Assembly (NCBI GenBank): GCA_959347315.1
Contig: OY365810.1
Coordinates: 18,612,358-18,676,357 of the forward strand
From: Bimastos eiseni
Lineage: Eukaryota; Annelida; Clitellata; Crassiclitellata; Lumbricidae
Direction of reading: 5' to 3'
Length of the DNA stretch: 64,000 nt
Of this stretch, positions 24,201 to 36,200 are shown one piece after another. Numbering within the stretch: the first letter of the stretch is position 1; each line of letters starts with the position of its first letter. The notes under the pieces were generated by a model that ran no database searches, was not told the DNA's origin, and was given only the letters and a program-made list of their open reading frames with translations. The position numbers were made by a program, and so were the translations under genes.

Positions 24201-27200
24201 AGATGTCCAGTTCTAAAATATAAACCTACTGCTACTGCCTAATGTTGTCATGCAAGCAAAACACTTGCTCTGTAGGAGATGTATACATGTAATTGAGGAC
24301 TAATCGTAGGCAGGCAATACAGATTAGGCACACCACCTGCTGTCAACCTTGCATGATGGAGAAGAGAAAAGAAATGGGCCCATCTATGTAACTGGACGCC
24401 ACTTTTACAACCTGCCCTTTGGCCTAAAATACCAGCCAGAAGAGACGACAACTGTGCCCAGGGTACAGGCAATTATGACTCCCTGCGCAACAGCTATGTT
24501 GACACTTTCCCACAGTACTAGGCACAATGCCTACTGGGTGATCTAAATTAGCCATGATCGACAAAGCCAGAGTTCCACACACTATGGGAACGGAATGGAA
24601 TGCTGTCCTTCACAGTTCCAATGACGTTGCTGTGGTAGTTTTGCTCTTAACGACTGAAAATAATATTAAAAAATTAAATTAAAAAAATTTAGTATTTGCG
24701 CCAATTATCTTACTGATATCCGATACGGCCGATATCTCTATAATCGGCGCCTATTAAGAGTGCTTCTGATGTATCGGTACAGCTCTACCATACAGGTACG
24801 AGGGAATCAGTCTACTCCCAGCTCAAGAATGGAGCTCTCAGGGTAGAGGAACTGTGCTTCCAATGTCTGATGCCATGTGTAACACGAAAGGTGCGCTGAC
24901 ACACATATCACAGAGCTGTATGAGGACTCACCTTCTACGATGAACAAGGCACGACTTGCTTCTCAACTACATTACTGGCAGATCATGAAAGCGGAAGCAA
25001 CAGCACAATCTGTGGTTCGAAAACCAGTTATCCCTACTAGAGTTGGCAGGAGGAACCCTGACCTGGTGTCTGAGATGGATGGTGGTGTTCTAATTGTTGA
25101 CATCAGTGACACATTTACCTATAGGTGCACTAGGCCCACGCCTAGGGCCCCCAAATCTCAGGGGGCCCCCAAATGATGAAAACATTAAATACAAAATAAA
25201 ATCTAAAGGGCACCCAAATGAATGAAAATATTTCATATAAAATAACATCTCAGGGGTCCCCAAATGAATGAAGACATTTCATACAAGTTAACATCTCAGG
25301 GGCCCCGATAGGCCCCCAAATGATTGAGAACATTAAATGCAAAATAACATCTCAGGGATCCCCAGATGAATGAAAATGTTAAATACAAAATAACATCTCA
25401 GGGGCCCCAAATGAATGAAAACACGTTTAAAATATCATAGATATAATTAATTCTCTATTTTTGCAGCATAAGCATTCGCATGACAGGTCTATTGCGGTAT
25501 AATTGCTTTATTAGCTTAAACATCATTATCAGCTCGGTTAGCTGTGTTGGTAAGAGCGAAAGCTATGTGTTATGAGCCTCTTCGCTCCCAGAAGTTGGCT
25601 CACTGTTTAATTGAATGACATTTTTTAATAAAGTTGCGTATTTTGATATTTAATATGATGACGTGATGTCACATATCTGAGACTCCTCTCCCCTTTGTCA
25701 CAAATCGTCATAGATGTATGACCCCTCCAATAGGTGCATGAGGTCATTTATAGACGGCCCCTCAGGCTCAGTGTACAAATTCAGAAGGGCCGCAAAAATA
25801 TTTGCGCCTAGGGCCCCGCGTTCTGTAAGCGTGCCTCTGGTTGATATCACTGGTGTAGCCGATCACTGTAACTTAAGCACACCGTTTAAGGAGAAGGTAG
25901 ATTATTACGATACTGCTGAGATCATCGTTTGGGTCGCTGCCACATATCAAGGCAGGTCGTGCGAATTCGGCGCGCAGGTGTTCAACTGTCGCTGTGCTTT
26001 TTACAATAATTCATTGGTGCTCCTCCACAGGCGAGGAGTGATTGCCAGGGATATCTTGTTGGGTGTTACCTTTTACATCTAGCATGTTTAAGGTCTTCAC
26101 TAGATTGACAGTTAGAACGAGTCGAGCAGTGCGCTAAACGTCGCAGAGACCCTTTTTCCGCGTGAACCAGCGTACCCATACCATTATAGCTGTTTGACCT
26201 GGGCATAAGGTTTACATGATCAATACGCATTATTTTTTCCTCCCCAAAATTTTTGTTTTGTTTAAAAATCTAAGCAAAATTATTTGACTATTTAATAGGA
26301 AATTATGGCATAATTAAAGCAGCAAATACTGGAATAAAATTTTTGAAAAATTCCATGCTGGGTGAAAGCTAACCAAAATTGAATTTCACGCTAAAAGGGA
26401 CCAGAAGCAGAATTTCAGAGAGAAGGCGACTGAGGGCCAAAATAGAGAAAAATTTGATGAGGAACAAGTAGAATGGTTTGAAGGATGTTGTAGGTAAATC
26501 ATACAATTGTTGTTTATCCTTAGGCTGCATCCGACAGTGCAAAATTGCAACATCAGAAAATTTTGTGCGTGCCATGAAATTCGGACATTATAGTGCGTTT
26601 ACCAAGTAGTTTTAGGTCAGGGAATCAGCCGTCATTGCATCTGATAAACGAATTTTTATAAATTCTTCAAGGTTTCAAGCAGAGGCACAGTCAGTTGAGG
26701 GAAGTAGTGAATTACAAAATGAACAGAAGTAACTGATGAATTCATGAAATAAAAAGTTTTAAGTTTTAATTCTTTGACCATTGAACTTCGTATCTAAATA
26801 CGTGTTGAGAGTACATGCTCATACAAACAATTAAAGTGCCATAAGTTTGCTCAAAATTAATTTCTAACAAGTTTAGTGTGCAGAGGGTAGTTTTCTGAAG
26901 TGGTTGACGAGATATCGTGTGCTATAACCACGACGAGGGTAGTATTATTTTGCTGAAATATCTGATGTGCAGGTGTTGACTGGCTAAAAATAACTGTCGA
27001 GTGGAGAATTTTATGAATGTATTGGGACATTTACTACACCTTACAAAAACTCTGCTTGTGATAGAAGAGTTACTTATGGTGCACCCATGCACGTGTATGT
27101 AGTCCAGCCAGATTAAAAACTCGTTTCATGGCATGCAGGAAGCTCCTTTCTTTTTTATTTAGATGAATGATTCAGCAGAGACAAAAGAAATAAAAGAGCC

Positions 27201-30200
27201 AGAGTTTATTCAACAGGTGATTATCACTGATGTAGCTGAGACAACATCTCCGGAAAAGACCGATGTCATGAAGAAATCAGTTCCTGGAGAAGATGAGTAC
27301 AAGTTAAAACTTGCAGAAAACAGGCGACTTGCACGGGAGAAAGCAGAGAGGGATGCGGAGGCGGAACGACTACGGGTCGAAAAGCAACGGTTTGTTTGGA
27401 TCACCTGTTTTTCTGTATAATAAATACTGTTAACCCTTTGACTGCCAGATATATTTCGCCTGTAAGTCTAGTCTCCGCCAGGTTTTTTTGGGGATTATGG
27501 CCCATTTCACCCATCCAGGGTATAAAACGTTACATCTCATCAACCACACACGTTAGAGGTAAAGTGTATATATGAAATTTGTTCAAAATCAAATTCTGAA
27601 CAGATATATTATGGTTATATGGTTGCATGTGCTTGTTCCTTTCAGATACAGCCGTTTTAGTAACCGAAATACCTAATAAGTCATAATTTTTGTGGTCTTC
27701 AAGTGTTATAAATATATATTCTACATAACCAAGTGCTTTTTCATTTACCAGTAAGGCCATAGCTCAACTTCTGCTGTTCTTACCATTCATTCATTTAATC
27801 ATTATGGGAATTTATATAGTGTCTTTTCAAGATTCCTATTCAGGAACGCTTCCAGTCCAGTAACGGCGAAGGGTAAAATGGGCCATATTTGTGTTACTCT
27901 GTGTATTCATTCAACTCATCATGAGAAGGAAACTGACTTACTTTAGACATGTTTGTAGAATGGACGACAAGTGGCTGGTGAGGATTGTGGTATTTGGAGA
28001 TGAACAGAAATTCAATAAGAGGTAGACTAGGCAGAGAGTGGTTGGACGATCAGCCATTGTGTGGCACAGTGGCCAATTGGTTAAAGCGGTCAGCCCGTAC
28101 CACTCAGTGTGCGCTGAACGAATGGGTTCGACCCTCGTCCGGGAAGTCACTGCTTAGGGACCTTGAGCAAGTCCTTTGCGCACAATTGCTCTGCAGCACA
28201 ACTGAGGCTTGCGTATGCACTTCTGAGCAAAAATTGTTGAAAGAAGGGCGGCATCAAATTTCGGTAATAAAATAAAAAAATAAAATAATGGTGCAATGAA
28301 GAGATTCACATCATCATCAGAAAAGCACAGGACCTGGATATGTTGGACTGATGGATGGGTACTGTGCACAGGCAGATGCTACAAGTTCACACCATGCTTC
28401 ATGTTCAATATGATTCCTTCGTATATATTTTGTGGCCCTGAAAAGGGCCGTTTACTTTGTGGCACAGAAAGTGCCTCTTATTTGTGGTACTCTGCAGTAC
28501 ACTTTGCCTTGTAATCCAACAGAGTGTGGTACCGTTCAAAGCAAGGCACTGTGCACATTGGCAATTTACATTGCTTGCAGGTAGTCTGAGTTTGGTGTCG
28601 CTTTATGTTCCGGTTCGAACAGACTTCACAATCTGGGCGCGAGGGTTTGCCACTGGAGGTAGTGGCCGTGATGTTACCCAAGAAATGTCTCTCTATCAGT
28701 CGACGTGGTGATGGGTGCAATGATCTACGACCAACTCGGGTAACTGGTCGCTCGTAGTCAGCAAGCAGCCCTCGTACAATGACCATGCGAAATTTTGTCG
28801 GGTCAAACTTTAGAGCTGGGTGCAGTTGACGATATATTACACCAGCGTTGACCACACACACTTCCAGAAGGTAAATAAAGAGCTTCTTCCACCACTTCTG
28901 CTGTCGGTGTCTGCTCAAATTATACCAGAGAAGCTGGTCTGAGCGATCAACGCCCTGCATGTACTGACTGTACAATTCAATAGCAGCCGGCTTGTCAACT
29001 TCACGTCTGTGACCAACTGTGGATTTTGTCGGGACAGCTTTTCTAAACATCATAGTGTTGTGAATAGAAGAAACTAAGTTTACTTGTTTCCTGTCAAACC
29101 GACAGATGTAAAGAAGGTCATCGCCATCTCTTTCCATTACAGCAGGACCTTCTTTCTTCAGCTTTGTCCTCTTTATCTTGTCTGGCACTCCTATGCGATT
29201 TGTCCGCAGCGTTCCACAGGCACCCAGTTGGTTTGCTTTCAGCTCAACAAACAGTGATGGTGAACTGAAGTAATTGTCCATGTACACATGGTGTCCTGTA
29301 TTATGCAGGGGCTGGCATAAACTAAGAACAACCTTCTTTGTTGCACCCACTTCCACCTCTGCCTTCCATCCAGTATACTTTTCTAGATTCCACATGTAAC
29401 CTGTCCTTGCATCCGACAAAGCCCATGCATTTAGACCCCATTTGTGTGGCTTGTTTGGTTTGTATACACTCCTATTTGTGCAGCCTTTGAATGCAACTAC
29501 ACATACTCTCATCTACACTTACTTCACAGTTAGGATGATAAGCAGTTTTCCAGGTTGAATTGAGGTGAGTGAGAAGAGGCCGAACTTTGTACAAACGGTC
29601 ATAGGATGGGTTGTCCAAAGGTAAGCAGTTGACATTGTTGCTTAGGTGGAGATAGGTCAAAATCAATTCGAACCTGTTGCGTGTCATAATTGATCGCAGA
29701 CCAGGCATCCCTAGGATGTTGTCTGTTCTCCAGTAGTCTTCATAACTGGGCATTTTGACAAGTCCCATGACGAGAATAAGGGCCAAAAATGCCCTCATGT
29801 CGCCATCAGTTACATCAGTCCACATCCTGTCTCTTGCATGCGGCCCGAGCTCTTTGTTTACAATGCACTGGGTGGCAAAACGATTTGTTTCCGCGACAAT
29901 GCAGTCCAAAAAGTTTACTGAAAAGAAGTGTGAAAAAATTTCACACACCGTCAACTCACTCAAAGGTGTGAAAAAGTGGGCCGATTTTTTCAGCAAAATT
30001 TTTCAGCCAAGTTGTGTCATAGGCCGACACAAAATCAAAGCCCAGCCTGGTTGACGCGGCGGCAGAACTGCCATGAATTTCACTCTCAGATTCGCTTGAA
30101 AAATCCGACAGATCGCTAGTATGGACACTACTAATCGTGCCTAAACTTTCATTGTCTCTAAGACTGACTGTATCGAAACCTTCGAAGTCTTGATCCAAGT

Positions 30201-33200
30201 CGGAATCTCCGAAAATCGCATGCGTAATGTCACAGTCGCTAGCCGCCATTACGATATATAGCGTGTAAACAAAGGAATATGTCCGTTGTTTCTTTCAAAT
30301 ATATCGGCAAATTTCTCGCGTATGTAGAATTGACCAATGGAAAATTTGTAGCCTATTTATCGCTCTATCGATTGGTGTATTTATTTAGGTCGGAGAGGCG
30401 CTGGTTCCCTAACTTGCAGCCGCTGTAGTAAGCCTACCTATAATGTCGCAAATCTGCACCTCTGGCGCACGTGGAATGTTTTTCATTGTCGCAAATTTGC
30501 ACCTCTGGCGGTCAAAGGGTTAATATTAAGGTTTGCATTGAGAATGAGAAATCAAATAAATCTGCACATTTTTTAAACTATTTATTATGATTTGTTTGGG
30601 TAGCATTAGTAAATTATAATGAAACAGGCTTTTTAGCCTCTCAGTCTACCACAGTGGAAGACTAGCTCTATTGCACCAATGCCCAAGGTCCCTCACCCAT
30701 TGGAAGATGCTGACTTGATTTATATCAGTTACCTCCATCCTGAGTCGTATACTGGAAACATTCACTGTGCTCCGTTTTTTCCATCAATTCTTGTCACAGC
30801 TGCAGTCCAACCAGGTATTTGAGGATCAATATGCCTTCTGCCCAACGGTTTGAACCTCAGCAGCCCCCGTAACATTGGCCAACAACCTTGCAGAACTCCT
30901 TCAAGGCAGCAAATGTATCCACGTAAGTAAGTAAGTTAGAATATTCTTTATTAGACTACAAGGAAACACATTATGGCTTACACCAATGTTAAAGAAAGTC
31001 ATATGACATTCTCATAATAAAAGGTCTCTTTTCTATAGCATCAACTTTAGGGAGGGAGACGGTCGTGAAGGATTTGACACGGGTTCAATAGGATTAAGTG
31101 GAAAAGACGAGTCAGCTTTAGACCAATGCTCTTCAATAGAAGGAAAGTCAACAAGAAGGACGATAGCCGTGACTACAAAAGCCTTTGACTCGGTCACGCA
31201 TGCATATGTCACTGAGCAACTGACAGAGTTGTCCATTCCGGATTGCACATTAACCCATTCGCTGCCGTATTGACGAGTGACGCTCATCATCAATTATCTG
31301 TATGCTGTGTGCCATTATGACGAGCAGCGCTCGTCGTGACTGCCTCTGTGTTTAGCGGCACTTGTTTTTATTCTTAGTCTAGGCACATGTAAATTAGTAC
31401 CGTATTTTCTTATATGTTTTGGTTATTATTGGCTACTTTTTTGTACCTTATTTGTAGATTGTTGCTAGTGCTAAGTGCTAGTGCTATCATGTGTTCTGTC
31501 ACAGTAACTTTCGATATTCTCCTGCGATAACTGTTTCCGTTTTGAGTTAAGTTTAACCCCTTTAGCATGTAGCCTGAGATAACTCGGGCTTGGATAATTC
31601 TGCCGACCCAGTAGGCAGTGAACTGTATAAACCCCTGGGAACATGTCAGAGGACTATAGCTATTGTATAGAGTGAATCACAGTACCTCTTTATTACCCTG
31701 GGTGTAGATAGGTCCTCTCTGCTTGCTGCTGACAGGCCGCTGCTGGCACCCTATTGTAGGCCATAGTGGCAGGTCATAAATGTGGTTTGTCTGGGGAGGG
31801 AATGACATGTTCGTCTGAAGAAAACAGTGATTGTATGTCTAAATTTGCTATCAAAGATGTCAGAGGGTCATGAATATTTGGCAGAAGGAGGCATAGCACG
31901 TGCTGGACTCCTCACATAACAGCCCTGTAAACCTTGCAGCCCTATTTTAATGACGTCATCACTGCCGATGACGTGCATCACTGACGTCACATTGTTAACA
32001 AAAATGGCGGGTCGTAAGTGTGGTGTGTTAGAAGAAAGTGGTAGTTCAAAGTTTGATGACAGTGATGATAACGTTCATAGTTCAAGTGGCAATGATAGCA
32101 GTGATAATAGTGATGGCAACCAGAAAACAGTTGATTATAATGCTGATTTGCCATATGCATGGGGCGATCAAGACCCCTCTCCTCGTTTTCGCATACCATT
32201 TACTGGATCACCTGGATGTAAAGTAGATGTGGCTGATATGCAATATCCACTAGAATATTTTAGTCTACTTTTACGAAGGAAATATTGGGGGGTAGAAAAT
32301 GAAAAATATACATATATTTATTTCCCTAAAAATCATGGTATCAATATATAAAAAAAATCTAAAAAATTTAATTAAAAAATTACACACAGGGTGAGAGTTA
32401 AGGAAAATTTTATTCCATGTTAAAAAGGTTAAGTTTATTACATGGGTGCAAGGACATAGGCTTATACCAAAAACACATATGCTAGAGTATAGCAATTATA
32501 GTGAGTTAGACAGCGGTATTAGTGATGATGAATCTGGCGATGAGTCAACTTGCAATAATGAGGATGAAACTGATGTTGATTCCGACGATTCGCAGACGCT
32601 CTACAAACCGGGTACGCAAACCACTTCCTCAAAAAATAGGTCAGTGGCAACCACCATCAGGTCACGCACACACACCATCAGTACCAGCGTTTACTGGACA
32701 ACAGAAACTACTTTTTGCCCAAACTTTGAGGCTGGTGACTTTTTGAAACTGTTATTTGACGATGACTTTGTGAACCAGATTCGTACTGAAACAAATTCCA
32801 TTCAGTTCCTAGTACCAAGTACCCATACATTTCTAGCCTATTAAGTATTCCAGATTTATGACAATAATTACCAAAAAAAGCAATTTCCTTGATAAATATG
32901 ATTTGTATTGTTAACTGCACTCATTGCAAGAATGAATCATGCCCACAGTGGCTGGCTAGATCTAGTTGTCACTAGTGTTGTTTTTGCTAATGAAAACGAA
33001 AATGGCAATTAACAAAATGTAAACGTTTTCGTTAACGAAAACTGAAACAAAAACTAATATCCGACGGCAACGGAAATTAAAACTGAAACGAAATTTGTGG
33101 CAACTAAAACTAAAACTAAACAAAAATACCGGTAGATGCAATGAAAACTAGAACGATATTTAGCCGGAATAAAACAAATATTTCTGGGCTCATATTCGTT

Positions 33201-36200
33201 GTTCATAATTCTGAAAATGATGTGACGTTATACCATACAGAACCTCTTCTAAGACACACAAGGAGAATGAGATGTGTCTACTTCCGGTTACCGTTTACCT
33301 GAAATTCTAATCCCATATTTTTTATTTAGCAAAACTGTGTGATACTTACTGTGAAAAGTTCACTTAATTAATTCAGAAATGTTGAAATTTTCATTTCTCT
33401 CATCGTTGACCTCACGTGTGACGAATGTCAATGGTAGACAATAATAATTATGGTCTACGTTCGATTAGAAGTACATTAGAATGAAAGAGTTATTACTATA
33501 GCTTAAATTGATATTAAATTACTAAAGCTGTAACTAGCTTGCTTAAGTAAGCTAAACTATAATTAGCTTACTTAAACTAAAGTCAGCAAAATAAAACTAA
33601 AACTTTATTTGACAAACCTAAAACTAACTAAAGCTATAATTGACAGAACTAAAACTATAAATGAGACATAGAAACTCCAAAAAGACTAAAACTATAATTG
33701 AGAAACAATTGTAAATAAACTAAAAATGAAGACTAACAATCATAACTAAAACTAAAATTAAAACATTATTAAAACAACACTAGTTGTCACAGGTTATGAC
33801 TGCGAGCCAGTCGCTGTCACATTGAAGCCTTCATCCATCTCCAATCACGTCCTGCTGATGTATCACATACCATTCCTCTGCTGGTCATGTTCAGAGTTTA
33901 AACCTGGGTGGGTCTCAAATTATGCGCTCTGGATCTGCACGGAATTTAGGTGTTTTTTTGATTCAGTCTTTTAATGACGAAGTCAATTCAATTTGCAAAT
34001 CCTGCTATTACTATGTACGTGACATACGAGGTATTCGACAATATATCCCTGCTGAAACGAGAATTTTACTTGCAAATGCACTTGTCTCCAGTCGCCTAGA
34101 TTACTGTAATCCTGTCCTGTTTGGAATTGCAAAAGCTAACTTACTGAAGCTGCAAATACTACAAAACTGCCTGGCCAAGGTTGTTACTGATTCTCGTAGG
34201 TGGGATCACATAACTCCCATTCTTAAATCATTGCATTGACTTCCTGTTGAGCAACAAATTAAATTTAAAATTAGTGTAATTACCTATAAGACATTTTCTT
34301 CCTATGTGCTTTGCTTGTCCCCCAGGGTCATCATCACTCGACTATGTTTTCTTGTCCCTTGCAATACCTCCTGTTAGGACAAGTCTTGGTATGCGGCTTT
34401 CTTTGTTGCCAGTCCAAAGTTCTGGAATTTATTATCTCACTCCGTTCGGGCCGCTGAGTCTTTAGCTTCTTTTCGATCTCAGCTTAAAATCTTGTAGGGT
34501 GCTATATGAATGGTCATATGCATACATACATGCATGCATTGAAGATGACAAGTGTTAATTTTTGTTAATTTGTGTTGTATGTGGTTGAAAATTTTCAACT
34601 GTTTCTTCTTTTGCTGTGTCTTCACAAGGTTTCTTTAAGTCTGTGCGATTTTGTGATTGAACTTAGAAAGGCCTAATTTTGCCACAAGTGCTATTCTATT
34701 AACATGTTCCATTTAACATCTGTTGCACAGACAAGATGAGGAAGAAAAAATTCGCAGAGAAGAGGAAGAGGAACAAAGACGAGAAGAGGAAGAATTGCGC
34801 TTGGCAGAGGAGGCTGCTCGACTGGAAGCACAACGATTCCAGCGTGCTGTCGAGGAAGAAAAACGCAGACGGGAAGAAGAAGATGAGAGGCTAGAAGCCG
34901 AACGCAAAGAAGTTGGTATACAGTTTCTAGGACACCAAACACTGCAAAATTTATGCACATACAAAATAGTTTTTTTATTTATGGGTGTTGAACCCTGTGT
35001 GTCATAGGGGATATATTTACCAAATATTTAGACTGAAGGATATCCGAGGTTATATTTTATCAAGACCTGCATTGTTTTTACATGGGAAAGATAATCCTTT
35101 GGCCTTCAATACTATTTACATTCTTTTGGAGTGCTGTGAAAGCTGGTTCAGTGATGTGGTTTACCCTGAAATTTTTTGGTTGTGTTTATTCCTCTCTGGA
35201 CACAATCAGACAGCGGATGTTGCATATTTCCAGAGTTGATTCACAGCACCATGCCATACATACACACAGAACATGTGTTCTTTTTATCAACAAACCACAT
35301 TTTGAAACATGATTTAAACATTACTTATATGTATACAATTATACATGTCAGGGGTCATTTATATGTCCTGTACCCAACGATTTGAGATAAAGTGGTGTAA
35401 GGACCAGACTTTCTCACGAACGTGACTTGAATTTCATGTGATACTCGATCTGATCTAAGCCACCTCGTCTCCTCATCTAACATAAATGTGTGAGGACTGG
35501 ATCCACTTATGCTGTTCAACATTATTGACATATTATATGACATTGTCCCCTTTTACTGTACTTAATTAACATATCACTATCGAAGGCCTACTGCCTTCTT
35601 CTCAGAAGTGTACCATTGTTTTTCCTACCCATAGGAAGACTAATTTGGATCAAAGCATATGTCAAAATTTCTGCCTAAATCAGTTTTATCATTCTAATCA
35701 GTCAAATTTCCTTTCACAGACTTTGGAACGGCTTGTCGCTTTCCAGCTTCTTTTCCCTACTTGCATTTTGGGTCAAGCTATCTTTGTGAACTTGTCCATC
35801 GTCCTCTTACGGCTGCCTCTCATCGTTCTTTAGACCGATGATACCTCGGACCAAAATCGTGCTTGACCATTTGGTTTGGAACGATATCCCCTCACCGACT
35901 CGCTCTGTGATTTTAACTTTGGGGGGCTTCTGTTTTTGCCCATATTCTTGGGACTTCTTTCCCACATGGTTTTCGCACTGAGAGCACCTCTGATTGGCTG
36001 TGCTGTGAGAAGAGCTATAGAATTATGTAAATACAATACAATACCTCGCGCGTCCACAGGTGGCGGATATTGAAATGGCCTTTGATACAGAGATTAGCTC
36101 CGAAATAGGCAAGTTGAAATCTGACAAATAAGCAGTCACGGACCAACAGCGGGAGGGCTAATGGGATGCAGTGTGGGACATGTGTGACACTTGTCGCACA

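Larger units (their letters stand above)
27434..30519 (-). mobile_element. Full-length piggyBac transposon
   Basis: TTAA duplications lie at 27430-27433 and 30520-30523. The ends are CCCTTTGACTGCCAGA and, reverse-complemented, CCCTTTGACCGCCAGA (one mismatch in 16). Inside the right end a 30-bp motif, tgtcgcaaatttgcacctctggc, is repeated directly (30444-30466 and 30487-30509). The 3.1-kb element carries a minus-strand transposase pseudogene (28478-30249), and between the transposase stop and the left end a LINE fragment and a SINE. Confidence 0.92.

Noticed and set aside
25540..25610. tRNA-like stretch cagctcggttagctgtgttggtaagagcg
   Set aside because: No B box (ggttcga) and no cloverleaf could be completed; it lies within a transposon-like insertion.
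27163..27165. ATG as an alternative start of a short MAP7 form
   Set aside because: It is immediately preceded by a splice acceptor, and the upstream exons join in frame; no promoter evidence.
34691..34964. Minus-strand Ser-rich and Leu-rich open frames over 34.7-35.0 kb
   Set aside because: Shadows of the Glu/Arg-rich MAP7 exon at 34731-34911.
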